From NCBI GenBank assembly GCA_046154665.1, contig JBJXFG010000047.1:1-64000 (forward strand): a stretch of DNA of 64,000 nucleotides. The letters are read 5' to 3'. The position numbers were made by a program, and so were the translations under genes. This DNA comes from JAFLCM01 sp046154665 (GTDB taxonomy: Bacteria > Planctomycetota > Phycisphaerae > Phycisphaerales > UBA1924). The notes under the pieces are model-generated. The model worked only from the letters and a program-made list of their open reading frames with translations, ran no database searches and was not told the DNA's origin. Below, piece by piece: positions 38,822 to 47,490 of the stretch. How positions within the stretch are numbered: position 1 is the first letter of the stretch; the number at the start of each line of letters is the position of its first letter.

Positions 38822-40720
38822 TTACGGATTGCTTAGTTCCTCGATGGTTTCGAGCAGTTGAACGATGTGAGCGCTCAGTTCTTGGGGGCTGAGGCCATCG
38901 ATGTACGCGGTGTACTGCTCGATGCTGACGAATCCAAGCGCGGCGAGAACCGGCGGCATCGTGGCTTGGCCGTCGCCAGAGCGGCCCGGATCGGAAACCT
39001 CACGGGTGACGCCGCCTCCCGACAGCGTCCGTGAGCCCGTCGCATCGACAGCTTCGCCGCTCCCAGGGCGTCCGGACGAGCAGGTATTCCCGAACTGCCC
39101 GAGGAACAGGGTCAAGTCGGCGGTGTTGACCGCGAGGTCGCCGTCGAGGTCGCGGTTGTTGCCACAGGCACCCGACTGACCGAACTGGCCGAGGAAAGTC
39201 ACGAGGTCGGCGGTGTCAACGGTGTTGTCGCCGTTGAAATCGCCCACGCACGGGTGACGGACGCTGAAGGAGTAGGTGTACGGCGTCACATCCGTCACGA
39301 GGTTGCCCAGCACAGCGCTCTTGAGGACTCCCGTCTCGGGTGTCACTTGATAGTCACCGACTGGGACGAATCCGGTCGCCGTCATGTTGACGATCGTCGC
39401 GTTGGTCGAGTCCAGCGCGATCGAGAAACAACCCGTCAGGTTGTCGCCGTAGGTGCTCCCCCCAATAGCCCGATGGAGCACCTTGAGCGGCGTCCCGCTG
39501 CTCCAACCTACCGGCCCCTTGTGGCGGGCAGCGACGGTCAGGTCGGCTGGCGTTGACGTGCCGGCTTCGACCGGGAAGCAGTCTTCGGGGTGGAGCCGGT
39601 AGCTCATCAGCCCGATCGCGCCGCCGCCAAGCGATGCGGCGGTGTTGGCATATGCGGCGTTGGCGAGGTTGAGTTGACCAGCGCCGTCGGGCCCGACCTT
39701 CACCGGCGCGGTCCAGGTGCGGTGTGCGTTCTCGTTGCCAGCGCAGATGATGACTTGTCCCTTCAAGCCTCCTGCCTTGGTAGTCTTGATCTCAGGCGTT
39801 GCGCTGGCGGGTGTGCGGGTGGCGTGGGCGCGGTTGAGGGCGATTGTGCCGGCGAGGTCGCCGCTGCACCAGATGTGGTTGTCGACGGTGCTGACCACTC
39901 CGATGAGGTTTGTCTTGATGAGGCCCCGGATATTGCCGCTGGCACCGGGATACCGCCCGAAATCGCCGATCTCGATGCGATTGATCCACTCGACGTACGA
40001 GTAGTAGCCGGTGCCTGACGCGGTACCGATGATGTCAGCGTTGAGTTCGCCGGCGAAGAGGAGGTTGATCGCCTGGCCGACCTTGATAGTGACGGGAGAT
40101 GTGCTGGTGCCGATCGTTCCGCGGACTCGGAGGTCGTCGATGACGCTTCGGTTGCTGGTGGAGACCTCGTTGAGCGTGATATTGCCGAGGACGCTCCCGA
40201 GCACTTCCACTCCGCTGATGAGGGACGAGTACCCGTTGATTGCGGGCATGTCGATCACTCCGGTGACGCTGCCGTCAATGATTGAGTTGAAGACGCGTGT
40301 GACCTTGATGTCGCCGACATTACCCGCGACCTTCATCGCGAGGATAAAGGCCATTCCGTCGTAGTCGTTGTGCCCCGCGCCGTCGTTGCCCGTCCCGTAC
40401 TCGATAGAGCCCACCGAGGCGATTCTAGTTCCTGTGTTTGTCAAGTTGACGCGGAGCAACTGAATCGGCTCTCGGTTTCGGACGATGAGTTTTCGGATCT
40501 TATCGGTCGCGCCGCTGGAGGTGATGGTGAAGTCGGACGAGTCCGTCGCGGACCCGAACGACTTCGTCAGCACAATGTCGTACAGGTCCGTACCGACGCT
40601 GGTGACGGTTGCACTGCTCCCCGGGCCCGTCCAACTGACCGATGGTGCGCCGTCGGCGGCCGCGGCGGCACAGAGGCCGAGGAACACCAAGATCGCGGAT
40701 TGCAGCGTACGGATCTTCAT
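38822..40720 (-). CDS. Exported beta-rich protein with two dockerin-like repeats
   Basis: A 632-residue exported protein: signal peptide (IRTLQSAILVFLGLCAAAAA), a long beta-solenoid-like middle (about 90-330) rich in I/V/G with stretches such as LISGVEVLGSVLGNITLNEV, then two dockerin-like EF-hand repeats (about 495-555; GDFNGDNTVDTADLVTFLGQ and DLDGDLAVNTADLTLFLGQF). After these comes an unusual 80-residue tail ending VLAALGFVSIEQYTAYIDGL and SAHIVQLLETIEELSNP. The ATG overlaps the stop of the SUMF1-like gene (ATGA). Function unknown. Confidence 0.8.
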   Translation of the reverse strand: MKIRTLQSAILVFLGLCAAAAADGAPSVSWTGPGSSATVTSVGTDLYDIVLTKSFGSATDSSDFTITSSGATDKIRKLIVRNREPIQLLRVNLTNTGTRIASVGSIEYGTGNDGAGHNDYDGMAFILAMKVAGNVGDIKVTRVFNSIIDGSVTGVIDMPAINGYSSLISGVEVLGSVLGNITLNEVSTSNRSVIDDLRVRGTIGTSTSPVTIKVGQAINLLFAGELNADIIGTASGTGYYSYVEWINRIEIGDFGRYPGASGNIRGLIKTNLIGVVSTVDNHIWCSGDLAGTIALNRAHATRTPASATPEIKTTKAGGLKGQVIICAGNENAHRTWTAPVKVGPDGAGQLNLANAAYANTAASLGGGAIGLMSYRLHPEDCFPVEAGTSTPADLTVAARHKGPVGWSSGTPLKVLHRAIGGSTYGDNLTGCFSIALDSTNATIVNMTATGFVPVGDYQVTPETGVLKSAVLGNLVTDVTPYTYSFSVRHPCVGDFNGDNTVDTADLVTFLGQFGQSGACGNNRDLDGDLAVNTADLTLFLGQFGNTCSSGRPGSGEAVDATGSRTLSGGGVTREVSDPGRSGDGQATMPPVLAALGFVSIEQYTAYIDGLSPQELSAHIVQLLETIEELSNP

Positions 40721-41799
40721 GGCGTGACCTTTCTTCGCCTAGCCAGATGCCAAGCGAACGGTAAGAGAAAGAACATCGAGGTTCCGACGCTCGGAACGCT
40801 CGAAGCCAGACGGATTCCATTTGATGCGGAGTTGGAATGGGTGGATGAGTAGTGGCCAAGCCGGTCGGTCACGTCGGTAATGCCCAGGTCGCCGTATCTG
40901 GAACCGAGTTGCAGATAGCCTTGCCAATCACCAACTAGACCGCCGCTGTACGATGCGCTGTCCGTCCACTCTCTTGGCCCTCCTGAAACATCGAGCAAAC
41001 CCCACGGGGAGACCGTCTCGGGATACGCTCCAACTTCAGGACGAAGCGGAAACTCGAACGAGAGCAACACGCCTCCGCTGGTCTGGGCACCCGTCTCCGG
41101 CTGGCCTGGAATCAGCGGCGTGCTCGTGCCGTTGGGATATTGCCAGTATCCCGGTTGGTTGGGACCGTCGCGGCCGAGGTCAAAGTAAGCGGCTTTGGCC
41201 CACTCGTCTTCGCTAGGCAACCAATAGCGGGCACCGGGCTCGCGTGCCGCGAACGGCAGTTCGTAGTTTGTCGTGCCATCGAGCGTGTAGGCCCCGGTGA
41301 GGAATGAACTGATATCGGTTCCTTTGTTGTTATGCAACCAGTTGCAATACATCGCGGCATAGCGCCAAGCGGTGGTGATCGGCCGGTTGATGCCGACATC
41401 GTTCAGATAGTGAGTGACGGTACCGTCGGAGTGCAAGTCCCAGGTCGTGTACTCGCCGATAAATGTGCTTCCGAGCTGAGCATTGGTCGGGACGTACCGC
41501 TTTGCTGCGTTGACAAACTCGAACCACTCGCCGCCGGTGATTTCGGTGGTGCGGATGTAGTAATCGTGATCGACGCGACCGATGGCGCGTTCGCCGAGGC
41601 CGGGGTCCGTGTATCGGTACGGGGCGTTGCCCGCGCTGGTCACATGGGCCCACTGAGGCTGGGCGGGCATCTGGCTGGTGACAGCCGAGAGCGCTGGCCC
41701 GGGAAGGCACAAGAGCGCGATGACGACCGCGGAGGCGCGTGTGACGCCGAGCACGGACACGGTGGGGCGTTGGCCACCACGAGCAGACAGGCTGAGCAT
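40717..41799 (-). CDS. Exported SUMF1/FGE-like protein with PEP-CTERM-like tag
   Basis: A 360-residue exported protein. After the signal peptide, YYIRTTEITGGEWFEFVNAA, AWRYAAMYCNWLHNN, ARYWLPSEDEWAKAAYFDLG and SPWGLLDVSGGPREWTDSAS match the formylglycine-generating-enzyme (SUMF1) fold, widely used as a non-catalytic binding module; the paired cysteines of true FGE are not evident. The C-terminus SVPSVGTSMFFLLPFAWHLA plus RRRKVTP is a PEP-CTERM-like sorting tag. GGAG lies seven bases before the ATG at 41799. It is coupled to the downstream dockerin-protein gene, so the two may act together at the cell surface. Confidence 0.8.
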   Translation of the reverse strand: MLSLSARGGQRPTVSVLGVTRASAVVIALLCLPGPALSAVTSQMPAQPQWAHVTSAGNAPYRYTDPGLGERAIGRVDHDYYIRTTEITGGEWFEFVNAAKRYVPTNAQLGSTFIGEYTTWDLHSDGTVTHYLNDVGINRPITTAWRYAAMYCNWLHNNKGTDISSFLTGAYTLDGTTNYELPFAAREPGARYWLPSEDEWAKAAYFDLGRDGPNQPGYWQYPNGTSTPLIPGQPETGAQTSGGVLLSFEFPLRPEVGAYPETVSPWGLLDVSGGPREWTDSASYSGGLVGDWQGYLQLGSRYGDLGITDVTDRLGHYSSTHSNSASNGIRLASSVPSVGTSMFFLLPFAWHLARRRKVTP

Positions 41800-42164
41800 G
41801 TTGAAACTCCGGTTCCTGTGCGAAGAAAACCCTGCGGAACGAACCGCTCGGGAGGTTCCAAGAGTAGCACGGGGCGGAGTGTGTCGCGTGACAGCGAGCA
41901 TTCGACCTTGGTCTAGACGTACGCGGAATCCCCGCAGTTCCGCCGGAAATCTGACATTCGCGTCAGTTTCGTCGCGGGCGGCGCAGGTGAGCAATCGTCG
42001 GCGGCGTTGAGCCGGTCCCCGCAGGACGTTCGCTTCGGGTTCGTCGAACCGGTGGCGAACGGGGCGCGGGTCGGTGCGGCGCGACGACACTTGCGCAGCG
42101 CCCGACACGGGTCGGAGACCCGTGCCACCTCATGTGCGCGGGCGCGTCGCCGTAGACTCCCCCC
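41800..42164. other. Intergenic region between divergent genes
   Basis: 365 bases without a supported gene. Contains a CACGGGTC/GACCCGTG hairpin with a three-base loop (42106-42124), the TAGACT box of the VOC gene (42153-42158) and, on the minus strand, a TACTCT that could be the -10 box of the SUMF1-like operon (41861-41866). Confidence 0.5.
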
Positions 42165-42644
42165 ATGCCCGAAATCCGCACCTTCCTGACCTTCAACCAC
42201 CAAGCCGAAGAAGCCGCGCGTTTTTACGTCTCGGTGTTTCCCAACTCGCACATCACCCGCATTGCTCGGTACCCGGACCTGGGGCCGCAGTCGCCTTTCG
42301 TGACCGGCGCTGTGATGACGGTGGAGTTCACGCTGGATGGGCGGGCGTTTACGGCGCTCAACGGCGGGCCGCAGTTTGCGTTTAGTCAGGGCATCTCGAT
42401 CGCCGTGATCTGCGAGACGCAGCGGGAGGTGGATGAGTACTGGGACAAGTTCGTGGCGGCGGGCGGGACGCCGGTGGCGTGCGGGTGGATCACGGACCAT
42501 TTCGGCGTGTCGTGGCAGATCGATCCGAAGCGGCTGATCGAGCTGATCACCGGTGCCGACGAGGTGAAGGCGGGCAAGGCGATGGCGGCGATGATGGGGA
42601 TGGTGAAGATCGAAAGCGCGGCGCTGGAGCGGGCGCTGGGGTGA
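42165..42644 (+). CDS. VOC-fold (PhnB-like) protein
   Basis: A 159-residue glyoxalase-fold protein of the PhnB/3-demethylubiquinone methyltransferase-like group (IRTFLTFNHQAEEAARFYVS, FPNSHITRI, GRAFTALNGGPQF, YWDKFVAAGGTPVACGWITD, HFGVSWQIDP). Members are small dimers of unclear enzymatic role. A TAGACT box ends six bases before the ATG at 42165, with no Shine-Dalgarno site. Convergent with the HU gene. Confidence 0.9.
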   Translation: MPEIRTFLTFNHQAEEAARFYVSVFPNSHITRIARYPDLGPQSPFVTGAVMTVEFTLDGRAFTALNGGPQFAFSQGISIAVICETQREVDEYWDKFVAAGGTPVACGWITDHFGVSWQIDPKRLIELITGADEVKAGKAMAAMMGMVKIESAALERALG

Positions 42645-42691
42645 GGGTGGCGGGGCATCGCGGGTGGTGCGCTGGGTCGTTGTGTGTTCGG

Positions 42692-42723
42692 CACGACGCT
42701 CGGCTCGGAAGCCGAGCATCGTG
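42692..42723. repeat. Hairpin between VOC and HU genes
   Basis: CACGACGCTCGGC pairs with GCCGAGCATCGTG (one mismatch). It sits between convergent stops and is probably a dispersed palindrome that can serve as terminator. Confidence 0.65.
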
Positions 42724-42728
42724 GCACG

Positions 42729-42998
42729 TCACAGCTTCTCGCGCAGGTTCCTGCTCGGCGAGAACCCCACGGTCTTGCTGGCCTTGATTTTCATCTCGCG
42801 CTGGGTGAGGGGGTTCATCGCCGTGCGCGCCTTGCGGTGCTTTTTGCGGAACGTGCCGAAGCCTGAGAGGGCGACTTTTTCGTCCTTGTTGACGCCCTCG
42901 GCGATGCAGCGGATCACCGACTCGACCATCCGGGCCGCGTCGGTCCGGCTGACGTTGAGTTCGCTCGCCACCAGTTGCACCAGGCCGTTCTTGTTCAC
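42729..42998 (-). CDS. HU/IHF-family DNA-binding protein
   Basis: Histone-like dimeric protein of 89 residues that bends DNA. NKNGLVQLVASELNVSRTDA, KVALSGFGTFRKKHRKARTA and MNPLTQREMKIKASKTVGFS match the family; the arm reads RTAMNPLT instead of the usual RKGRNPQT. GTG 42998 is chosen, with GGAG ten bases upstream; longer in-frame starts would add low-complexity residues. Confidence 0.93.
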   Translation of the reverse strand: MNKNGLVQLVASELNVSRTDAARMVESVIRCIAEGVNKDEKVALSGFGTFRKKHRKARTAMNPLTQREMKIKASKTVGFSPSRNLREKL

Positions 42999-43304
42999 GG
43001 CGTGTCTCCGTTCCTTCCGACCGCCCAGCGTCCGTGCGTGAAGAGGGGTTCGAGGCCGCTTCCGATTGCCTCCGGCTCGCGCGGACTTGGCGCGACCCGA
43101 GCACCAACGTACAGAACGGCGGCGCGGATTCAACCCCGCACGGTTGGTTCACAGTGTTTCCACCCTGATGTACCGCGCGAGCCGCGATGGGGGCGGCTGG
43201 CGCGACGCCGAGGGGGGGATCAAGAAATGCTCCGGGTTTCCGCGGAAGGGCTTGACAGGCGCGGGGGTTTTCTCTCGCCCGCAGCGCCCGTACACTTTGG
43301 GGCC

Positions 43305-43676
43305 ATGAGCGAACACGCCGACACAGGATTGACCGAGGGCGACCACGCCGCCGCGACCCTTCCGATGCCCGCCCGCAAGCCAGCGCTGAAGCAGCCGCGG
43401 CTGTGGAACGTCGTGCTTTTGAATGACGACGACCACTCGTACGAATATGTCATCTCCATGATGCAGCGGGTGTTCTCGGCGCCGCTGGAGCGTGCGTTCC
43501 AGGTGGCCAAGACGGTGGACTCGGATGGTCGGGCGATCTGCGGCACATACCACAAGGAACTCGCCGAGCTCAAGCTCGACCAGATGCACTCGTGCGGGCG
43601 TGACGCGAGCATCGCTTCGTGCAAGGGCCCGATGTCGGCGATCCTTGAGCCTGCCGATGCGGGCGACGAGGCGTAG
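43305..43676 (+). CDS. clpS: ClpS-like adaptor protein
   Basis: Adaptor that delivers N-degron substrates to ClpAP/ClpCP. In 123 residues it has a flexible N-terminus (to about 38) and the ClpS fold: LWNVVLLNDDDHSYEYVISM, MQRVFSAPLERAFQVAKTVD and GTYHKELAELKLDQMHSCGR. The substrate-pocket region is diverged (DDDHSYEY rather than DDYTPMEF), so specificity may differ. A TACACT box ends eight bases before the ATG. The dehydrogenase gene begins seven bases after its stop. Confidence 0.85.
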   Translation: MSEHADTGLTEGDHAAATLPMPARKPALKQPRLWNVVLLNDDDHSYEYVISMMQRVFSAPLERAFQVAKTVDSDGRAICGTYHKELAELKLDQMHSCGRDASIASCKGPMSAILEPADAGDEA

Positions 43677-43682
43677 CACGCC

Positions 43683-44633
43683 GTGAGCCGTCCTGCCAAA
43701 CCGCTGGTGGTCCAGACCGAAGAGCTCGACGCGACGTGCGCGGCGTGGCTGGCGGAGCGGTGCGAGCTCGTCGCGTGCCCGTCAGAAGACTCGCGTTTCC
43801 CCGACTTGATCCGGCGTGCCGATGGGCTGGTGGTGCGGACGTACACGCGCGTCGGGCCGTCGTTGCTGGAGATCGCGCCGAGGCTCAAGGTGGTCGGGCG
43901 CGCGGGCGTCGGGCTTGACAACATCGACGTGCCCGCCTGCAAGTCTCGCGGCGTGACGGTGGTCTCGACGCCGGACGCCAACACGCGGGCCGTCACTGAG
44001 TTGGTGTTTGCGTTCATCCTCGATGCGCTGCGGCCACGGGTGTTTCTTGAGCACCCGCTGACGATGGCGGAGTGGAAGCGGGCGCGGGGCGAGCTGATTG
44101 CGCCGCGGCAGCTGTCTGATTTGACGCTGGGCATCCTCGGGCTGGGGCGCGTGGGCAAGAGCGTGGCGCGGATCGGGGCGGCGCTGCGGATGCGGGTTCT
44201 GTACACCGACCTTTTGGACATTCCCGAGGCGGAACGCTGCGGCGCATCCTCGACGGACGTGGACACGCTCTTTCGTGAGTCCGACGTGCTGACGCTGCAC
44301 ATCGACGGGCGTGCTTCGAACCGGAAGTTCGTTTCCGCCGAGCGGCTGGACCTGTGCAAGCGCGACGTGCTGCTCATCAACGCCAGCCGTGGGATGGTGC
44401 TGGACTCGATCGCGCTGGCGGCGTTCCTGTGGGAGCGGCCGGAGGCGCAGGCCGTGCTTGATGTCCACGAGCCCGAACCTTTCGGGCCTGATTACCCGCT
44501 GCTGAGCGTGCCGAATGCGCACCTGGCCCCGCACATCGGCGCGGCGACGGCGACGGCCCATCGCAACATGTCTTGGGTCGTCCGCGACGTCTGGCGCGTG
44601 CTGGCGGGCGAGACGCCGGAGTTCCCGGCGTAG
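43683..44633 (+). CDS. D-isomer-specific 2-hydroxyacid dehydrogenase
   Basis: NAD-dependent dehydrogenase of 316 residues, possibly a phosphoglycerate dehydrogenase. The nucleotide-binding segment is LGILGLGRVGKSVARIGAAL and the catalytic triad is Arg in LINASRGMVLD, Glu in DVHEPEPFG and His in APHIGAATATA. The N-terminal VGRAGVGLDNIDVPACKSRG is the family substrate loop. It has no ACT regulatory domain. GTG 43683 is seven bases behind clpS, so they share a transcript. With serC in the region a role in serine synthesis is plausible but unproven. Confidence 0.88.
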   Translation: MSRPAKPLVVQTEELDATCAAWLAERCELVACPSEDSRFPDLIRRADGLVVRTYTRVGPSLLEIAPRLKVVGRAGVGLDNIDVPACKSRGVTVVSTPDANTRAVTELVFAFILDALRPRVFLEHPLTMAEWKRARGELIAPRQLSDLTLGILGLGRVGKSVARIGAALRMRVLYTDLLDIPEAERCGASSTDVDTLFRESDVLTLHIDGRASNRKFVSAERLDLCKRDVLLINASRGMVLDSIALAAFLWERPEAQAVLDVHEPEPFGPDYPLLSVPNAHLAPHIGAATATAHRNMSWVVRDVWRVLAGETPEFPA

Positions 44634-44662
44634 GGTGGGGCTGGAGCAGACTCCAGAAAAGA

Positions 44663-44688
44663 ACGACGCGGGCTCTCGCCCGCGTCGT
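44663..44688. terminator. Bidirectional hairpin terminator
   Basis: ACGACGCGGGC and GCCCGCGTCGT with a four-base loop, between the convergent dehydrogenase and dockerin-protein genes. Confidence 0.75.
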
Positions 44689-44716
44689 CTTGAATCCGTT
44701 TCAACTCAACGCAGAA

Positions 44717-45952
44717 TCAGAGCCCGCCGCAGCCGAAGGCCGCGAGGAACGCGACGAGGTCGTTGGTATCGATGGTGCCGCTGCAGTCGGCGTCGCCGCT
44801 GGTGTTGGGCGGGACATTGGTGCCGAAGACGCCCAGGAAGATGACGAGGTCGATGGTGTTGGTGGCGCCGTCGCCGTTGATGTCGCCCGGGCAGACGGGG
44901 GTGGGGACAAAGCGGAAGTGGGCGGCGATGGTGTCAACCTGGTCGAGGATTCCGACGAACGACTGCTGGAAGGTGAGCGAGCTGACGAAGTTGGCGCCGG
45001 GCTGCGAAGCGCCGAAGGAGCCGGTGTCGCAGGCGCCCAGGAGGGGGCCGCCGGGGCCGTTGTCGGGGTCGCCGGGGCAGTCGCCGATCTGTTCGAAGAA
45101 GGTGCCGTTGCCGACGCCGGGGGCCGAGTCGTAGGCGTCGGCGTTGGCGAAGTTCTGGGCGGTGAAGGCGACCAGGCCGATCTGCACGCCGGGGGCGGGG
45201 CGGCCGGGGAAGCCGAAGCTGGTCCAGGGGATGCGGACCTCGATCTCGCCGGCGTTGGTGTTGTGGGTGTCGTAGGAGGCGGCGCCGTTGATGGTGCCGT
45301 TCCAGAGGATTCCGGCGGTCTCGTTCTGCTGCGGGATGTCGACGGTGGCGCTGAAGGGGTTGAGGGTCTCGAAGCGTGCGCGTCCGCCGCCGCCGCCGCC
45401 GTTGTCAACGAACTGAACGGCGAAAACGTGGCTGGGCGAGAAGCCGAAGGTGTTCGAGAAGTCAACAGCACGGAAGCCGAAGGTCTGGGTCGAGCCGACG
45501 GCGGGGGTGTTGACGATCGGGTCGGTGCCGGGGTTGAGGCTCACATCGACGACGAAGAAGAGGTCGCCCTGGTCGTTCGAAGCCTTGGGGCCGTTGTCGG
45601 TGAAGCGGTTGAACAGGACGGTGGGGCCGGTGCAGGCGAGGTAGAGGAAGTCGTTGTCGGCGTACCAGAGGAGCTGGACGATGTCGCCGCGGTTGTCGTT
45701 CATGGAGACGTTGACGTTGACGAGCCCGTCCCACCAGTTGAAACCGGAGGACTCAGCGACGGCGTCGGAAGCGACAGCCGAGCCGCCGATCGCGGGGACG
45801 CAGTGGCCGGCTTCGGTGAGCAGGCTCCACCCTTCGGTGGAGGGGCTGACGCTGCCGTTGACGTTGACGCACTGGGCCGAGGCGAAGGGGGCGGAGGTGG
45901 CCAGGCCGGCGAGGGCGCTGACAAGAACGATGGCGGAACGACACGGGGTCAT
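44717..45952 (-). CDS. Exported protein with two dockerin-like repeats
   Basis: A 411-residue exported protein: signal peptide (SAIVLVSALAGLATSAPFAS then AQC), a beta-sandwich-like body (about 30-330; GDIVQLLWYADNDFLYLACT, GDLFFVVDVSLNPGTD, GEIEVRIPWTSFGFPGRPAP) that resembles carbohydrate-binding family 9-like or DOMON-like sandwiches, and a C-terminal dockerin-like pair (CPGDINGDGATNTIDLVIFL and ADCSGTIDTNDLVAFLAAFG). It is convergent with the dehydrogenase gene. Ligand unknown. Confidence 0.75.
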   Translation of the reverse strand: MTPCRSAIVLVSALAGLATSAPFASAQCVNVNGSVSPSTEGWSLLTEAGHCVPAIGGSAVASDAVAESSGFNWWDGLVNVNVSMNDNRGDIVQLLWYADNDFLYLACTGPTVLFNRFTDNGPKASNDQGDLFFVVDVSLNPGTDPIVNTPAVGSTQTFGFRAVDFSNTFGFSPSHVFAVQFVDNGGGGGGRARFETLNPFSATVDIPQQNETAGILWNGTINGAASYDTHNTNAGEIEVRIPWTSFGFPGRPAPGVQIGLVAFTAQNFANADAYDSAPGVGNGTFFEQIGDCPGDPDNGPGGPLLGACDTGSFGASQPGANFVSSLTFQQSFVGILDQVDTIAAHFRFVPTPVCPGDINGDGATNTIDLVIFLGVFGTNVPPNTSGDADCSGTIDTNDLVAFLAAFGCGGL

Positions 45953-46167
45953 CTGGGTCTCTCTCTTTCGTTGAGATGTGGGGTTTGAAGGCGTGGGTGC
46001 TTTCGCTCTGAAGCGCGAAAGCGCACGGCGGTAAAGCGGTTTACATGCTACTCGGACCAGGGGGTTTGAGCAAGCCCGAATGTGTGCCGAACCTTCGTCA
46101 TGTTCTTGTGAGAATCGTCCGTACTGAATCCAAACAAACTACTGTTCGGGGGATATCCGGCACCGAG

Positions 46168-46255
46168 CCGTCCGCGCGAGCGGACGGTCCCCAAACACCG
46201 CATGAGGAGGGTCAATGCTCTTCCTGTGCTGTGGACCGACCGCTTGCGCGGTCGG
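46168..46255. repeat. Two related hairpins upstream of an exported-protein gene
   Basis: 46168-46187 is CCGTCCGC-GCGA-GCGGACGG and 46236-46255 is CCGACCGC-TTGC-GCGGTCGG, the second being copy 2 of the family at 36312 and 50209. The rest of 45953-46340 shows no gene. Confidence 0.75.
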
Positions 46256-46340
46256 CTCTGCACGATGTTTAGCCGCGCGCCGCGCTTTGGGCGCATGGGG
46301 TTGGAGCGATTGGTCCCATCTTCAACTCGGAGCCACCCCC

Positions 46341-47363
46341 ATGAAGACCCCCACCCTCGGGCGCTGTCTCGGCGCGATCACCCTGTTCACGCTTCTCGCC
46401 GGCACGGCGGATGCGCAGTCCATCGTGGGCGGCGGCGTGTTCGTCGACCGCGATCCCAACAACGACACCACCGCCGGCGCGGCGTACTACCTCAACGCCA
46501 CGCAGAGCACCGCCATCATGGGCATGGGCACCATCGGCGGGCTCGATATGACCGACTTCTTCGGCTACAAACTCCCGCCCTCGACCTACATCACCGCCAT
46601 GACCATACCGCTGGGCACACCCCAAGGGCCGTTCACGAGCCCCAACGCCGGGCTTGGCCTCGAAAACGGCGACGGCTCCGTTCAGCACGTTCAGTCGTTC
46701 AGTGACGGCGTCGATCAGGCGGGCACCACCGAGAACAGCGGCGGCGCGGTGGCCCGTGCCCGCCCCGCCGCCGGCGGCAATCAGAAGATCAAGGTCATCG
46801 ACGGCATCGGTATCGGGCCCTATGCCATCCTCGCCTCGGTCTACACCGGTGACAACGGGCAGTTCGTCGAGCAGGAACCCAACAACGGGCCTGCCTTCCC
46901 CGTCATGCTCGGCCTTGCCCTGGGCGGGCCGAAGATCGGAACCGGGACGCTTACCGCGGGCGACTTCGACCACTACGGCGTCGACATGAAGCGTGGCGAT
47001 ATCCTTGCCGCCGTCACCACGCCGTGCGAGGGATTCCCGAATGATCTCAGCACGCCCGACACGGTGATCGATCTGGTCGGGACCAACGGGGCGACGGTGA
47101 TCCTGACCAGCGACGACGCGGGGAACGATCAGTTCGGCGAGGACCGCGGCTCGGCGATTCGCTACCGCGCCACCGCCGACGGGCGCTACTTCATCCGCGT
47201 CCGCGGCTTCAGCGCCGCCACCACTGGCAAGTATGCGCTGACGGCCGCCCTGATCCCCGCCCCGCCGGCCAACCTGTGCTTGGGTGACTTCAACGGCGAC
47301 GGGGTTGTGAACACCGTGGACTTGGTTGCGTTCCTTGGGAAGTTCTCGACGTCGTGCCCGTGA
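46341..47363 (+). CDS. Exported protein with PPC-like and dockerin-like domains
   Basis: A 340-residue exported protein with signal peptide LGAITLFTLLAGTADAQ. The N-terminal part (about 25-150) is beta-rich and unassigned. Residues about 155-305 look like a bacterial pre-peptidase C-terminal (PPC) domain: VEQEPNNGPAFPVMLG, TAGDFDHYGVDMKRGDIL and YFIRVRGFSAATTGKYALT. It ends with a single dockerin-like repeat, CLGDFNGDGVVNTVDLVAFL. It probably acts at or outside the cell surface. Confidence 0.78.
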   Translation: MKTPTLGRCLGAITLFTLLAGTADAQSIVGGGVFVDRDPNNDTTAGAAYYLNATQSTAIMGMGTIGGLDMTDFFGYKLPPSTYITAMTIPLGTPQGPFTSPNAGLGLENGDGSVQHVQSFSDGVDQAGTTENSGGAVARARPAAGGNQKIKVIDGIGIGPYAILASVYTGDNGQFVEQEPNNGPAFPVMLGLALGGPKIGTGTLTAGDFDHYGVDMKRGDILAAVTTPCEGFPNDLSTPDTVIDLVGTNGATVILTSDDAGNDQFGEDRGSAIRYRATADGRYFIRVRGFSAATTGKYALTAALIPAPPANLCLGDFNGDGVVNTVDLVAFLGKFSTSCP

Positions 47364-47384
47364 GCGTGCTTGTGCGTGCCAGTG

Positions 47385-47414
47385 AAAAGACCCTCCGACT
47401 TCGGAGGGTCTTTG
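47385..47414. terminator. Bidirectional intrinsic terminator
   Basis: AAAAGACCCTCCGA and TCGGAGGGTCTTT form a long stem with A and T flanks, so it can stop transcription from both sides. It follows the exported-protein gene at 46341. A second small hairpin (CCCCGAGC/GCTCGGGG) lies near 47445-47465. Confidence 0.88.
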
Positions 47415-47490
47415 CTTATCCCGGTGCGAGTGGTCTTGGTTAAGTGGCCCCGAGCTTGCGCTCGGGGTTCGGATGATCACTGCGAAGCGC

